64,000 nucleotides of DNA from Planococcus sp. MB-3u-03 (GCF_002833405.1 NZ_CP025135.1:2585501-2649500); one strand, 5' to 3'; positions 12,241-22,508 are shown, numbered from the stretch's first letter. Made by a program: numbers and translations. Notes: generated by a model not told the origin, from the sequence alone.

Positions 12241-14414
12241 TAGAGTAGATGTGCTTCATCGATCGGCATCGGCCGGTGGAATAAAAAGCCTTGGGCGATC
12301 GTGCAGCCCATCTCAAGCAATTGCGTCCGGTCGTCTTCTGTCTCGACGCCTTCCGCGACTGCCCGCAGCCCTAGATTATCCGCCAATTGGATGATGGTCC
12401 GGATGACGGCACGCGTCCCATGCTCCTCCATATTGGACACAAAGGAACGGTCGATCTTGATTTCTTCGACAGGCAGCTTCTGCAGATAGCTGAGGGACGA
12501 ATAGCCTGTCCCGAAATCATCGATGGAAGTCGCAAAGCCATATTTTTTCAGCTGGTCGAACACCGTACCAGCCGTATCGATATCGACGACCCCAATGCGT
12601 TCGGTGATCTCCAGCTGAATCCATTTCGGATCCACGCCGAATTTTTTCGTTTCATCCACCAAATGCGGCACGAAGGAATGATGAAAGAAATGTTCCGCCG
12701 AGATATTGATCGCCACTTGGCGCAACTGCAGCCCCTGTTCCTGGCGTTTTTTCAGCCAAGACAAGACTTGCTCGATGACATGCTGCTCAAGCTGGCGGAT
12801 CTTGCCGTTCTTCTCCGCAGCCGGAATGAAAATGGCAGGCGAAATATCGCCAAGTTCCGGCGACTTCCAGCGAGCCAGTGCCTCGAAGCCGAGTATGTCC
12901 CGGCTTTCGAGCGCCACTTTCGGCTGAAGGAAGACACTGATTTCTTTTCGTTTGAGCGCCACCGTCAATGCATTGGCCACGCGCAAGTCGCGCATCATCA
13001 CTTCATCTTGTTCATTTTCAAAATAGCAGACCGCCTCGCCGATGCGTTCTTTCGCTTTCGATAAAGCACTGTCAGCACAGCGAACCAGCTCTTCCGCGTT
13101 CTGCTGGGCAGGCGTGACAATCGCCACGCCGACTTTGACAGTCAAAAACAAATCCATCTCACCGATCGACACCGGTTCCCGCAGGCTGCTTAAAATATCC
13201 TCCAGAAATTCAGGCGCGCGCGTTAAAGGAATGGTGCTGTAGAGCGACAGCCGCGAATCGGAAAAGCGTGCGACCAGTTTTTCCCCGGCACCGCCTGCCA
13301 GGACAAGACGGCGTCCAAGCTCCCGGCATAAATCATTGCCTGCCCGGTGGCCGTATTGATCGCTGATTTTGATGAATTCGTCTGCCGAGATAAACGCGAC
13401 AAAACCTTCTTTTCCATCCTTTAGCAGCTCTTTCAGTTCCGTGCGGAAATAATGGCGGTTCGGCAGCCCTGACTCCTCATCGATATAGGCAAGACGCAAA
13501 ATCTCTTCTTGTTGGCGCGAGAATTTTACTGCCAAGGAAACGATCGAGGCGATTTCTTCCATAAAGACCAGATCTTTGTGCGAAGGCTTATAGACTTCCG
13601 GAAAGTAAATCCCGAATGTACCGATGGCTTCTTCCTTGCCATTAAAAATCGGCACGGACCAAATCGCTTTGATCCCGAACCGGTCGAGAACGTCTTGCTG
13701 GCCGCTTAGAAGGGAATCCTGTGCTGCATCTTCCACAATGACTGGCTGCTGCCGCAGATAAGCCGCTCCGCAAGGGCTAACATCGGCTGATACTTCTAAA
13801 CCGCGCATCCCCACAGTGAATTCATCCGGCATCGATTTTGCTGCCCCCACCTGAAAACGTTTCGCCTCGTCCACCAATAGGACCGTACAGCGTGAACCGT
13901 CAAGGAAAAACGATTCAGCCGTTTCGCAGATGTTCTGTAAGAGCATACCGAGCATATGTGCCTTTTCAATGCCTTTATACGTCTCTTTCTGCAGGTCAAT
14001 CAAAGTTTCCGCACGCCGGCGGTCGCTGATATCCCGTTGAAGCATCAGGATATAACGCAATGATTTTTCCGGAAACGCCAAGGGCTGAACCGTGATTTCG
14101 TTCCAGAAAGGCGTCCCGTCTTTCCGGTAATTGACGATTTCAAAAATGCCGGGTTGGGCCGATGCCGTCGCTTCGCGTATTTGGCTGCCGGTATTGGCAT
14201 CGGTTTTCGTCCCGTGGAGGAATTTACCGTTTCTTCCGATAACTTCCTCTTCGCTATAGCCGGTCATTTCAAAAAACGCCTCATTGGCATAGGCGATTGG
14301 GTGGTCGGAAATTTCCGGGTTCACGACAACAAAACTCGTGTGGAATTCAATCCCGAGACGGCGCAGCCAATCTATGATCACTTTTCGGTCTTCCTGGATT
14401 TCATATTGATGCAT
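12240..14414 (-). CDS. LOV-like PAS / GAF / degenerate GGDEF / EAL protein, probable c-di-GMP phosphodiesterase
   Basis: This is a 724-residue cytoplasmic sensor. Residues about 25-130 form a PAS domain with very strong LOV character (IAYANEAFFEMTGYSEEEVI, NYRKDGTPFWNEI). The photoactive cysteine position of GRNCRFLQG is glycine here (GRNGKFLHG, residue 63), so the flavin-cysteine adduct cannot form. A GAF domain follows (about 145-300). Next comes a GGDEF domain whose active motif has become RFSDSRLSL, so no cyclase activity is expected. The EAL domain (about 485-715) keeps the key motifs FEALARW, NISAEHF, LEITER, DDFGTGYSSL, IKIDRSFV and AEGVET, so c-di-GMP hydrolysis is likely. It has no partner genes and lies between upp and glyA, where B. 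subtilis has none. Confidence 0.88.
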   Translation of the reverse strand: MHQYEIQEDRKVIIDWLRRLGIEFHTSFVVVNPEISDHPIAYANEAFFEMTGYSEEEVIGRNGKFLHGTKTDANTGSQIREATASAQPGIFEIVNYRKDGTPFWNEITVQPLAFPEKSLRYILMLQRDISDRRRAETLIDLQKETYKGIEKAHMLGMLLQNICETAESFFLDGSRCTVLLVDEAKRFQVGAAKSMPDEFTVGMRGLEVSADVSPCGAAYLRQQPVIVEDAAQDSLLSGQQDVLDRFGIKAIWSVPIFNGKEEAIGTFGIYFPEVYKPSHKDLVFMEEIASIVSLAVKFSRQQEEILRLAYIDEESGLPNRHYFRTELKELLKDGKEGFVAFISADEFIKISDQYGHRAGNDLCRELGRRLVLAGGAGEKLVARFSDSRLSLYSTIPLTRAPEFLEDILSSLREPVSIGEMDLFLTVKVGVAIVTPAQQNAEELVRCADSALSKAKERIGEAVCYFENEQDEVMMRDLRVANALTVALKRKEISVFLQPKVALESRDILGFEALARWKSPELGDISPAIFIPAAEKNGKIRQLEQHVIEQVLSWLKKRQEQGLQLRQVAINISAEHFFHHSFVPHLVDETKKFGVDPKWIQLEITERIGVVDIDTAGTVFDQLKKYGFATSIDDFGTGYSSLSYLQKLPVEEIKIDRSFVSNMEEHGTRAVIRTIIQLADNLGLRAVAEGVETEDDRTQLLEMGCTIAQGFLFHRPMPIDEAHLL

Positions 14415-14449
14415 ACGCGTCCCTCCCAGTTTTTCTCATTATGTATGGT

Positions 14450-14480
14450 GAAAAAGCCGCCAATGCATGCGGCGGCTTTA
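14450..14480 (-). terminator. Terminator of the ywl-glyA operon
   Basis: The perfect stem AAGCCGCCGC / GCGGCGGCTT-type pairing around ATGCAT, followed on the minus strand by TTTTTC, lies about 35 bases past the glyA stop. Confidence 0.85.
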
Positions 14481-14513
14481 TTCATTTCAATATTCATCTA
14501 AATAATCAACTGC

Positions 14514-15749
14514 TTATTTATACAAAGGATGGGCAGCTGTCAATTTTGCTGTACGCTCAGCGGCTTCCTTCTTCACAGCTTCGTCTTCCGGATTTTTCAA
14601 TAGAAGCGCCATGATTGAAGCGATTTCCTTCATTTCTTCTTCTTTGAAACCACGGGATGTGACGGCTGCTGTTCCGAGCCGGATGCCGGATGTGACGAAT
14701 GGGCTTTCCGGATCGAACGGAATTGTGTTTTTATTAGTCGTGATGCCGACTTCATCCAACACATGTTCCGCTACTTTGCCCGTCAAGTTAAGTGAACGGA
14801 GGTCGAGTAGCAATAGATGGTTGTCTGTGCCGCCGGAAACGATGTCGACACCTTTAGCTGTTAGGCTATCAGCCAAGACATTCGCATTTTTGACGACCTG
14901 GTCGATATAGTCTTTGAACTCTGGCTTCTGGGCTTCGCCGAAAGCAACGGCTTTTGCCGCAATGACGTGCATCAACGGGCCGCCCTGGATGCCAGGGAAA
15001 ATGATTTTGTCGATTTTTTTCGCAAATTCTTCTTTGCAAAGAATCAAGCCGCCGCGAGGGCCGCGCAATGTTTTATGGGTAGTGGAAGTAACAAAATGTG
15101 CATGAGGCACTGGGTTCGGATGTGCACCGGTTGCGACAAGCCCTGCAATATGCGCCATGTCGACCATTAGGTACGCGCCGACTTCATCAGCGATTTCACG
15201 GAATTTCGCGAAATCCAATGTGCGGGAATATGCACTTGCGCCGGCAACGATCATTTTCGGCTTGTGCTCAAGAGCTGCCTGGCGAACTGCTTCGTAATCG
15301 AGCAATTGCGTATCTTTATCGACGCCGTACTCGACGAAATTATACTGCATGCCGCTGAAGTTGACTTTGCTGCCGTGCGTCAAATGTCCGCCGTGATTCA
15401 AGTTCATGCCAAGAACCGTGTCGCCTTGTTCAAGCATCGCTGTGTAGACAGCCATATTAGCCTGTGAACCAGAGTGAGGCTGGACGTTTGCATGGTCTGC
15501 GCCGAAAATTTCTTTCAAGCGGTCACGTGCGATATTTTCCACTACATCTACAAATTCACAACCGCCGTAATAGCGTTTGCCCGGATAGCCTTCTGCGTAT
15601 TTATTGGTCAACACGGATCCTTGTGCATCCATAACTGCCTGGGATACAAAGTTTTCCGATGCGATCAACTCGATATTCGCTTCTTGGCGTTCTTTTTCCG
15701 CGTTCATTGCTTCATATACTGCCTGATCCTGCGCCTTAATCAATTCCAT
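14514..15749 (-). CDS. glyA: Serine hydroxymethyltransferase
   Basis: This PLP enzyme interconverts serine and glycine and charges tetrahydrofolate with a one-carbon unit. The 411-residue protein has the PLP-lysine motif [29 protein letters not shown], and the C-terminal [15 protein letters not shown]. The open frame continues to 15803, but GGGAGG lies 9 bases before the ATG at 15749 and family length supports it. It overlaps ywlG by 14 bases, so the two are probably translationally coupled. Confidence 0.97.
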   Translation of the reverse strand: MELIKAQDQAVYEAMNAEKERQEANIELIASENFVSQAVMDAQGSVLTNKYAEGYPGKRYYGGCEFVDVVENIARDRLKEIFGADHANVQPHSGSQANMAVYTAMLEQGDTVLGMNLNHGGHLTHGSKVNFSGMQYNFVEYGVDKDTQLLDYEAVRQAALEHKPKMIVAGASAYSRTLDFAKFREIADEVGAYLMVDMAHIAGLVATGAHPNPVPHAHFVTSTTHKTLRGPRGGLILCKEEFAKKIDKIIFPGIQGGPLMHVIAAKAVAFGEAQKPEFKDYIDQVVKNANVLADSLTAKGVDIVSGGTDNHLLLLDLRSLNLTGKVAEHVLDEVGITTNKNTIPFDPESPFVTSGIRLGTAAVTSRGFKEEEMKEIASIMALLLKNPEDEAVKKEAAERTAKLTAAHPLYK

Positions 15750-16320
15750 CTGTCTTTCCCTCCCGTGATTGAAGAACCTGGCGATCATAGCTCGCACGGA
15801 CACCGCCGATCAATTTCGGACGTGTCGTCGCACTTGATACGATCGCTTCCCCTATTAGTTTAACAGAAGTCCGCACCGGAACGGCGACTCTTTTTAAATG
15901 CATGCCGATCATCGTCTGCCCGATGTCCACTCCGGCGTGGGCAGCAATTTCCTCGACGACGACAGGGTCACTCATATTCATGAAGGCGTAAGCACTCATC
16001 GATCCGCCTGCTTTTGCCACCGGCACTACCGATACCGGCTCCAAGCCATAGCGTTCGGCAGCTGCACGCTCAATGGTCAGCGCGCGGTTAATATGCTCAC
16101 AGCCTTGAAACGCCAGAAACAATCCGTGTCGTTCTGCAAACGCGCGCAACGGTTCGAACAGGCTTTCTGCAATATCGAGCCCACCGCCTGTGCCGATGCG
16201 CTCGCCGGCCACTTCAGAAGTCGAACAACCGACGACGAATAATTGGCCTTCCTTGAATGCAATCTGTTGCTCCAATTCTCTGAGAACTTCTTCAAGCTGC
16301 AACTGCCATAAGCTTTGCAT
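15736..16320 (-). CDS. ywlG: UPF0340 / TIGR01440 family protein YwlG
   Basis: This is a 194-residue protein of unknown function. It has the conserved [20 protein letters not shown] segment near residue 30 and [11 protein letters not shown] near residue 70, both hallmarks of the YwlG/UPF0340 family. It sits between rpiB and glyA just as in B. subtilis and overlaps glyA. No catalytic role can be assigned from sequence; the conserved Cys and His residues suggest an enzyme. Confidence 0.9.
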   Translation of the reverse strand: MQSLWQLQLEEVLRELEQQIAFKEGQLFVVGCSTSEVAGERIGTGGGLDIAESLFEPLRAFAERHGLFLAFQGCEHINRALTIERAAAERYGLEPVSVVPVAKAGGSMSAYAFMNMSDPVVVEEIAAHAGVDIGQTMIGMHLKRVAVPVRTSVKLIGEAIVSSATTRPKLIGGVRASYDRQVLQSREGKTDGID

Positions 16321-16332
16321 GCTTACTCCTCC

Positions 16333-16770
16333 TTAGTTTTCGAGTGCGCTGATTTTCTGTACACGGTTTTCATGACGGCCGCCTTCAAAATCAGTAGTCA
16401 GCCATGTTTTCGCAATTTCTTGCGCAAGCCCTGGTCCGATGACACGTTCGCCCATCGCCAAGATATTCGAATCGTTATGCTCACGCGTCGCTTTCGCGCT
16501 GAATACATCATGTACGAGCGCGCAGCGGATGCCTTTTACTTTATTAGCGGAAATCGACATGCCGATTCCTGTCCCGCAAATCAAAATGCCTTTATCGAAT
16601 TCTCCGCTTGCGACACCTTCCGCTACCGGTTGTGCATAATCCGGATAGTCGACAGAGTCGTCCGTTTGCGGCCCAAAGTCTTTGTATTCAATCCCAAGCT
16701 CATTCAATAGATTGACTATCTCTTTGCGCAAATTATTGCCGCCGTGGTCTGATGAAATTGCTATTCTCAT
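16333..16770 (-). CDS. rpiB: Ribose 5-phosphate isomerase B (YwlF)
   Basis: RpiB interconverts ribulose 5-phosphate and ribose 5-phosphate in the pentose phosphate pathway. The 145-residue protein starts MRIAISSDHGGNNLRKEI and has the catalytic loop GILICGTGIGMSISANK and the active-site region CALVHDVFSAKATREHND. The frame extends upstream to 16794, but GAGGG lies just before the ATG at 16770. It is 12 bases upstream of ywlG in the same operon. Confidence 0.94.
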   Translation of the reverse strand: MRIAISSDHGGNNLRKEIVNLLNELGIEYKDFGPQTDDSVDYPDYAQPVAEGVASGEFDKGILICGTGIGMSISANKVKGIRCALVHDVFSAKATREHNDSNILAMGERVIGPGLAQEIAKTWLTTDFEGGRHENRVQKISALEN

Positions 16771-16913
16771 GATTAACCCTCTTTTCGTTTTCATTTAGCA
16801 GACAGTGCTCAAATCAGCGCCGCCGCTTTTATTTAATTCTAACATTTTTGAACAGTTCCATGTTACTTCCTCACGCCTGCTTTCTGCAACTGAAATCTTC
16901 GCGTGCGGCAATC

Positions 16914-16958
16914 GAAAAAAACTGTCCCGAAGCACATGCAGTTATGCTCTTGGACAGC
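16914..16958 (-). terminator. Terminator after ywlE
   Basis: The two-part stem CTGTCC...GGGACAG with an inner AAGAGCAT / ATGTGCTT pairing is followed on the minus strand by a run of T. It lies just after the ywlE stop and before the rpiB upstream region. Confidence 0.7.
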
Positions 16959-16967
16959 TCTTTCCAG

Positions 16968-17402
16968 TTACATGATGTCTAATTGCTTTGCCATCTTGTC
17001 GATCAATTGTTCCAACTCTTGATACGTCTCGCGGTAATCAGCCAAGGAACCTCCGTAAGGATCGCTGACATCTCCAGTCGAGCCTTCCGCAAATTCCTTC
17101 ACCGTGTGCAGCTTTGTCGCTACTTCTGGATAGTATTGCATGAGCGCCATCTTATGCGAATAAGTCATCGTCAAGATCAACTCCGCCCATTCCACATCGC
17201 GCGGGCCGAGCGGCTTCGAGATATGGTCGAATTTGATGGACTGCTCGCTCAATACTTTCTGTGCATTGGCTGATAGCGGCGCTTGCCCCGCATAGATCCC
17301 GGCCGAGCGGGCTTCTATTCCCTCGATGTCACGGGTGTGCACAATCGCTTCCGCCATCGGGCTGCGGCACGTATTTCCCGTGCAGACGAATAAAATCTTC
17401 AT
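16968..17402 (-). CDS. ywlE: Low-molecular-weight phosphatase, protein-arginine phosphatase YwlE
   Basis: YwlE removes phosphate from arginines placed by the McsB kinase and so counteracts tagging for ClpCP degradation. The 144-residue protein has the P-loop VCTGNTCRSPMAEA and the catalytic aspartate in SDPYGGS. The threonine in CTGNTCRS is the residue known to favour phosphoarginine over phosphotyrosine in B. subtilis YwlE. A GGGGGGA ribosome site precedes the ATG at 17402. Upstream, where B. subtilis has the mntP-like ywlD, there is a 930-base repeat-rich gap. Confidence 0.92.
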   Translation of the reverse strand: MKILFVCTGNTCRSPMAEAIVHTRDIEGIEARSAGIYAGQAPLSANAQKVLSEQSIKFDHISKPLGPRDVEWAELILTMTYSHKMALMQYYPEVATKLHTVKEFAEGSTGDVSDPYGGSLADYRETYQELEQLIDKMAKQLDIM

Positions 17403-17579
17403 CTAATCCCCCCTTATCCAAGCTTCTGTGTCGCCATCTTTTGCGTTCAATGAACTCTCCAGATTAGCGTGTGTCTACCTATTATTATACCGCATTTTAT
17501 CGAGCTATTGTATGGATGCGGATTGTGCTGGAATGTGTTGGAGTTTTGTGGATAGCTGGACTGGAGAGTGAATTACATT

Positions 17580-17829
17580 GTTCATTGATCTTTTCTACGT
17601 GAAGCAGCCGCCTCCCCCTTTGGGCATGCGAAGAAGGGCCACTGTTGAGTATCTTCATCCACTGGTTGTCGCTGCTTAGCTGGACTTGAGAGCGAGATCG
17701 ATTGTCTATTGGACATTTCATCACGAACTAGTCGCCTCCCGCTTTGGGCTGGCCTCCCGCCATGAGCCAAGAAGAACGCTTGACTCATGGCTTCGGCTCG
17801 CCCTTGTGCGCGGTTCGGCTTTTAGATTT
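17580..17829 (-). repeat. Family-B palindromic repeat B1 with a decayed neighbour
   Basis: From 17829 to 17732 on the minus strand runs GCCGAACCGCGCACAAGGGC, then an apical hairpin GCCATGAG / CTCATGGC, then CCAGCCC and AAGCGGGAGGC. A shorter, decayed copy (CCTCCCCCTTTGGG) lies at 17605-17640. A short linker resembling TCTCGCTATCAAGTCCAACT follows, as it does in the 32 kb copies. No gene is supported between 17403 and 18334; B1 and C1 fill much of it. Confidence 0.75.
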
Positions 17830-18005
17830 CATTGGATGTTGTGTGCGAGAAAGTATCGGTGTTGATTAGATGCATCTGTTGGTGGAGATGCTTAGCTAGA
17901 CTTGCTAGTGGTGAAGTTGCCATAGCTATCCAATTTGGACTTACGCAGCAGAACAAAATTATTCGCACTAAGTGCAGTGCCAAATGCATTTCATTTCCTC
18001 TCTAA

Positions 18006-18130
18006 AATTAGAGATGGAGCGGAAAGGGGCCGACGCCTGAGGGACCGCGCGGGCTGGCGAGACAAATGTGCCGCGCTCTTTGCGGCACATTGGCTCAACA
18101 CCCGCCCCTCGGCAAGCGTGCCCCTTGTAG
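18006..18130 (-). repeat. Family-C palindromic repeat, copy C1
   Basis: On the minus strand GGGGCGGGTGTTGAGCC is followed by the apical stem AATGTGCC / GGCACATT and then TCTCGCCAGCCCGCGCGGTC. It is nearly identical to copy C2 at 31.9 kb but inverted, and lies next to a family-B copy in both places. Confidence 0.8.
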
Positions 18131-18334
18131 CGGAATCTCTTCCACTAACAGCCCCACTATCCATCTTCAAAATGTCGACGTCCTATCGCATCAGCTGCAT
18201 GACCTGCATCCTGCAGGCCCAAGCGTGCCCTTTACAGCGGAATCTCCCCCCTCTCCCTTATTTAAAACAACAAAAAAACCACTGGGGAATTTCCCAGTGG
18301 CTTTGCATTCTGTCATCTAATTCACTTGCTTGAA

Positions 18335-19324
18335 TCAACTGAACCATTTATGATCCGCTGCTTTTTCCAGGCGGTTCATCAGGGCAGCGTCTTCATTTTC
18401 CGGCAACACGCATGCCAGTATCAAATCAGCATCCGTCTGGTCGCATCTGCGCAAGCTGTCGTATAACTTATCCACAGCAAGCGGGAAGCAATAATCAGCT
18501 GTCTCGAAATCCTCACGGCTCAGTACAGCGATTTTTTTCTTCTTGCCGTGGATATGGTCAATTGCTTTTTCGATGAGCTTGCTATTGTGCTCGATCAAAT
18601 AAAGCGGAGCAGCCGGTGCATAATGGGCATATTTCATGCCGGGCGATTTCGGCGTATTGCCTTTTGTCTCGGAAGACAAACGGACCGTGCCGATCACTTC
18701 TTCCAATTGTTCTTTCGTTACTTGGCCTGGGCGCAGGATAACAGGCGGTGCACTCGTCATGTCGAGCACGGTCGATTCGATGCCGACCTGTGTCGGTCCA
18801 CCGTCCAAAATGAGCGGAATCTTGCCGTTCATATCGAAATAGACATGCTCAGCCAAAGTCGGGCTCGGTTTTCCACTCGTATTGGCGCTCGGTGCTGCGA
18901 CTGGCTGCTTCAGGCGTTTTAATAAATTCAACGCAACCGGATGGTTCGGTACGCGAATGCCTACTGTCGGCAAGCCTGCTGTTACGTTAGAAGCAAAGGT
19001 ATCCGGTTTCGCCTGCATGATCAAAGTCAGTGCCCCCGGCCAAAAAGCATCCATACATTGCAGGGCTTTTTCCGGAACATCTTCGACATACTCCAAGGCG
19101 GTTTCTTTGGAATCCACATGAACAATCAATGGATTGTCGGTTGGGCGGCCTTTCGCTGCGAAGATTTTATCGACAGCGGTCGCGTTCATCGCATCCGCGC
19201 CGAGGCCGTAAACGGTTTCGGTCGGAAATGCAACGACTTCTCCCCCGCGAATATAATCCACAGCTTGTGCATAACTTTCATCGTTATTCACATGTTCATC
19301 CACAAGAATTGTTTTTGTTTCCAC
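18335..19324 (-). CDS. ywlC: L-threonylcarbamoyladenylate synthase (Sua5/YwlC)
   Basis: This enzyme makes threonylcarbamoyl-AMP from threonine, bicarbonate and ATP for the t6A37 modification of tRNAs. The 329-residue protein has the YrdC domain (about residues 18-205: GEVVAFPTETVYGLGADAMN, KGRPTDNPLIVHV, PNHPVALNLL, SANTSGKPSPT) and a C-terminal Sua5 domain starting near PGMKYAHYAPAAPLYLIE. It lies directly after prmC; spoIIR and ywlA-B found between them in B. subtilis are missing. Confidence 0.95.
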   Translation of the reverse strand: METKTILVDEHVNNDESYAQAVDYIRGGEVVAFPTETVYGLGADAMNATAVDKIFAAKGRPTDNPLIVHVDSKETALEYVEDVPEKALQCMDAFWPGALTLIMQAKPDTFASNVTAGLPTVGIRVPNHPVALNLLKRLKQPVAAPSANTSGKPSPTLAEHVYFDMNGKIPLILDGGPTQVGIESTVLDMTSAPPVILRPGQVTKEQLEEVIGTVRLSSETKGNTPKSPGMKYAHYAPAAPLYLIEHNSKLIEKAIDHIHGKKKKIAVLSREDFETADYCFPLAVDKLYDSLRRCDQTDADLILACVLPENEDAALMNRLEKAADHKWFS

Positions 19325-19412
19325 CTAAACATCTCCAGTACAATAAGGTTTTGGCGACAATATCCACATTTTGTGGATAACACCCCTTAACATCAGGTGA
19401 TTTGTGCACAAA

Positions 19413-20288
19413 TTACTCTAAAATACAAAATACCATGCGGTCGTGTTTGTTGATATCTTTTTTGCAATAGACGCGTGCTTCAGGCAAGGCTTTTTGGAAC
19501 AATTCCGTTACAGCGGCACCTTGGCTGCTGCCGATTTCAAGCCCGATGATGCCTGGGCGGCTGATCAATCCAGGTACTTGTTCTGCCAATGTTTCGTAAG
19601 CCGCAAGCCCGTTGCTGTCTGCGAATAAAGCTTCATGCGGCTCGAATTCGCGAACGGTATCAGACAAGCCCGGCGCTTCGTGATGGGCGATGTACGGCGG
19701 GTTGGACAGGATGATATCCCATTTTCTCCCCGCAAGCGGCGCTGCTAGGTCCCCTTTTGTGAAATGGACATCTGCGCTCAAAGATTCAGCATTGCGTTCC
19801 GCCATGAACAAGGCTTCTTCGGAAATATCCGTCGCCATCACTTCCGCTTCAGGCAATTCGCATTTCAAGGTGATCGCAATGACTCCGCTGCCTGTTCCGA
19901 TATCAGCTGCCTGTACTTCTTCCGTACCGAAAAGCTCACGCTTCAACTTCAAGGTTTCTTCGATCAGCTCTTCTGTTTCCGGGCGTGGGATGAGAACAGC
20001 TGGCGAAACTTGGAAGGTTCTGCCGTAAAATTGTTCAATGCCCGTCAAATGCTGGACGGGTACGCCTTCAACCAATTCTTCGACATTGGCCCAATAGGCT
20101 TCAAATTGGCGCTCTTCGATTTTATCGCGCATTGCTGCGACCAAACCGGAGTAATCCACTCCCAATTCATGCTGCAACAGAATACGGGCCGGCGTTTCTT
20201 CACGGCCGTATTGCTTTACATAATTTGTCGCTTGCTCCAAGGCTTCATATACAAATTCCACTGTCGTTAAGGTTTCAACTTTGTTCAT
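19413..20288 (-). CDS. prmC: Peptide chain release factor N5-glutamine methyltransferase
   Basis: PrmC methylates the glutamine of the GGQ motif in release factors RF1 and RF2. The 291-residue protein has an N-terminal helical release-factor-binding part, then the SAM-binding [14 protein letters not shown] and the substrate-binding LSNPPYIA motif. It overlaps the end of prfA, its substrate gene, by 14 bases, the usual coupled arrangement. Confidence 0.96.
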   Translation of the reverse strand: MNKVETLTTVEFVYEALEQATNYVKQYGREETPARILLQHELGVDYSGLVAAMRDKIEERQFEAYWANVEELVEGVPVQHLTGIEQFYGRTFQVSPAVLIPRPETEELIEETLKLKRELFGTEEVQAADIGTGSGVIAITLKCELPEAEVMATDISEEALFMAERNAESLSADVHFTKGDLAAPLAGRKWDIILSNPPYIAHHEAPGLSDTVREFEPHEALFADSNGLAAYETLAEQVPGLISRPGIIGLEIGSSQGAAVTELFQKALPEARVYCKKDINKHDRMVFCILE

Positions 20289-21352
20289 TGTTCAAACTCT
20301 CCATCCTCGTTGATTGTTCATCGATCACCAGGGCGTCAACAATTTCATCCATCTTGCCTTGCAGGATTTGATCCAGCTTCTGGATGGTCAATCCGATACG
20401 ATGGTCCGTCACTCGGTTTTGCGGGAAGTTGTAAGTGCGGATGCGCTCTGAACGGTCACCTGTACCGACAGCGGATTTACGTACGGAATCATATTCAGCT
20501 TGTGCTTCTTGTTGGAATTTTTCATATACGCGGGCGCGCAACACTTTCATGGCACTCGCTTTATTCTTGATCTGGGATTTCTCATCTTGGCACGTGACGA
20601 CAATATTTGTCGGTAAATGCGTCAAGCGCACCGCCGACATCGTCGTATTGACCGATTGGCCCCCTGCACCTGATGATGCATAGGTATCGACACGGATATC
20701 GTTATCGTGGATATCGACTTCGACTTCTTCTACTTCCGGCAAACATGCGACCGTCGCTGTCGAAGTATGGATGCGTCCCCCGGATTCGGTTTCAGGAACA
20801 CGCTGTACACGGTGGGCGCCGTTTTCGTATTTCAGCTTGGAATAAGCGCCTTTGCCGGTCACCATAAAGACCAATTCCTTAAATCCGCCAATTTCCGTCT
20901 GGTTCGAGTCCATGATTTGGACTTTCCATCCGTTAGTTTCAGCAAAGCGGGAATACATCTTGAACAAATCGCCTGCAAATAGGGCCGCTTCATCGCCGCC
21001 TGCTGCACCGCGGATTTCCATGATGACGTTTTTATCATCGTTCGGGTCTTTTGGAATCAATAGGATGTGAAGGCGTTCTTCCAATTCTTTTGAACGCCCT
21101 TCGAGTTCAGAGACTTCTTCTTTGACCATTTCACGCATATCGGCATCCATTTTTCCTCAAACATGGCTTTGAATCGGCCAATTGCGTCTGGACATCCTTA
21201 TATTCACGGTACGTTTCCACAGTTTCCTGCAGATCGGATTGTTCTTTGGAATAATCGCGCAGCTTGTTCGTATCGCTGACAATATCCGGGTCACTCAACA
21301 TTTCGTTGAGACGGTCGTATCTGTCCTCGACAGACTGTAAACGGTCAAACAT
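20275..21352 (-). CDS. prfA: Peptide chain release factor 1 (two apparent 1-base deletions)
   Basis: RF1 ends translation at UAA and UAG. The main part carries the GGQ motif in [17 protein letters not shown] and the [20 protein letters not shown] segment. The N-terminal part ([20 protein letters not shown]) is read from an ATG at 21352 preceded by GAGGTG. Within about 20 bases (near 21167 and 21150-21154) one base is missing from each of two short homopolymers, so the frame breaks between LADSK and MDADMREMV. Restoring both gives [20 protein letters not shown] and a normal protein of about 359 residues. RF1 is essential, so these are almost certainly sequence errors. Confidence 0.9.
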
Positions 21353-21411
21353 TGTTTTCACCTCTAGTTTCTTCTATATAAATAGTACTTACAACTTTAC
21401 ATTTCCTACAT

Positions 21412-21540
21412 TCAGCAAAATGCTTCGCTTTCCTGCGGGCGAGCGCCAAGCCTCCTCAGTCGCTTTGCGCCTTGCGGGTCTCGGCTTTCTCGCTTTCCCG
21501 CGGGAGTCTCCGCAGTTTTGCTTCATTTTGCTTAGGTTTC
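21412..21540 (+). repeat. Family-D palindromic repeat
   Basis: AAAATGCTTCGCTTTCCTGC and GCGGGCGAGCGCCAAGCCTC on one side pair imperfectly with GGGTCTCGGCTTTCTCGCTT, CCCGCGGGAG and GCAGTTTTGCTTCATTTTGC on the other. It fills the gap between tdk and prfA. Similar GC-rich palindromes are common between genes in Bacillales. I see one copy in this window. Confidence 0.65.
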
Positions 21541-21546
21541 AGACAT

Positions 21547-22139
21547 TTATTCTGTAACCGTAACACCGGCTGGGACTTCATGGTGATGGCGGCAGCGCGG
21601 TTCGTAGGCTTCGGAAGCACCGACTAAGATGATCGGGTCATCCGAACCGGCAGGCTTGCCGTCGATCAGGCGCTGTGTGCGGCTTGCGGAGATCCACACA
21701 CCGTGCAGACGGCCTGCAATTTGGTCACTTGCTCCGCGATCGACAACAAGGATGGCATCGGACCGAACGGCACGCCACGGAAATCCTGGTCGAGGCCTGC
21801 GACAATTACGCGGAAGCCGTGATCGGCCAATTTTTGCACATGGTCGACGATTTCCATATCAAAGAATTGCGCTTCATCGATGGCGATGATATCAAATTCG
21901 TCAGTTATATATTCTTTCATCTCGCCGGAATGCCCGATCGGCAGCGCGATGACCGTAGTTCCGTTATGGGAGACAACCGCTTCCTCGCTATAGCGGTTAT
22001 CCAATTTCGGCTTGAATACCGCAATTTTCTGCTTGGCGAATTGCGCGCGGCGGATGCGGCGGATCAGCTCTTCGGATTTTCCGGAAAACATGCTTCCACA
22101 GATCAACTCAACCCATCCGGTCTGTTTCATGACGTACAT
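21547..22139 (-). CDS. tdk: Thymidine kinase (one apparent 1-base deletion)
   Basis: Thymidine kinase phosphorylates thymidine for dTTP salvage. It has the P-loop [12 protein letters not shown], the Walker B/lasso region AIDEAQFFD and the zinc-binding CTVCG. Near 21688 a GGG run on the plus strand has lost one base. Without the loss the frame continues through [20 protein letters not shown] and [13 protein letters not shown] to a stop at 21547, giving 197 residues, the normal length with the second zinc-ligand pair. The ATG at 22139 follows AAAGGGG. The break is best explained as a sequence error. Confidence 0.88.
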
Positions 22140-22242
22140 AGTGGAGACCCCTTTCAAACATTTGCTGTTAATATCATACCAAAAATGGTGGGTGTGCCTA
22201 TCATTTTTCTGCTATGTAATTGATTTTTTCCGTTCCTTGACG

Positions 22243-22281
22243 AAAAAAAATACCCATCCGGCGTTTTCGCGACGGACGGGT
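22243..22281 (-). terminator. Terminator of rpmE
   Basis: A stem of TACCCGTCCG with CGGATGGGTA is followed on the minus strand by eight T. It lies about 12 bases after the rpmE stop. Confidence 0.88.
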
Positions 22282-22292
22282 ATAATAGTGAC

Positions 22293-22508
22293 TTAGTTGT
22301 TGATTTCTTCTTTGAGGCCGTATTTTTTGTTGAAACGGTCTACGCGGCCATCTGCAGCTGCGAATTTTTGGCGTCCAGTATAGAATGGATGACATTCTGA
22401 GCAAAGCTCAACGTTGATGTTTTCCTTTACTGAACCTGTTTCGAATGAGTTGCCGCATGAGCAAGTCACTGTTGCTTTTTTGTACTCTGGGTGAATACCT
22501 GTTTTCAT
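22293..22508 (-). CDS. rpmE: Ribosomal protein bL31 (zinc-binding form)
   Basis: This is a large-subunit ribosomal protein. The 71-residue sequence keeps the zinc ligands in TCSCG and ELCSECHPF, so it is the zinc-containing form rather than the cysteine-free RpmE2 type made under zinc shortage. GGGAGGAG precedes the ATG. It has its own promoter after rho, a structured leader and a terminator, so it is probably a single-gene unit. Confidence 0.96.
   Translation of the reverse strand: MKTGIHPEYKKATVTCSCGNSFETGSVKENINVELCSECHPFYTGRQKFAAADGRVDRFNKKYGLKEEINN

Noticed and set aside
18006..18334. 132-residue plus-strand frame in the ywlE-ywlC gap
   Set aside because: It is largely made of the family-C repeat and has no similarity to a known protein or good ribosome site.
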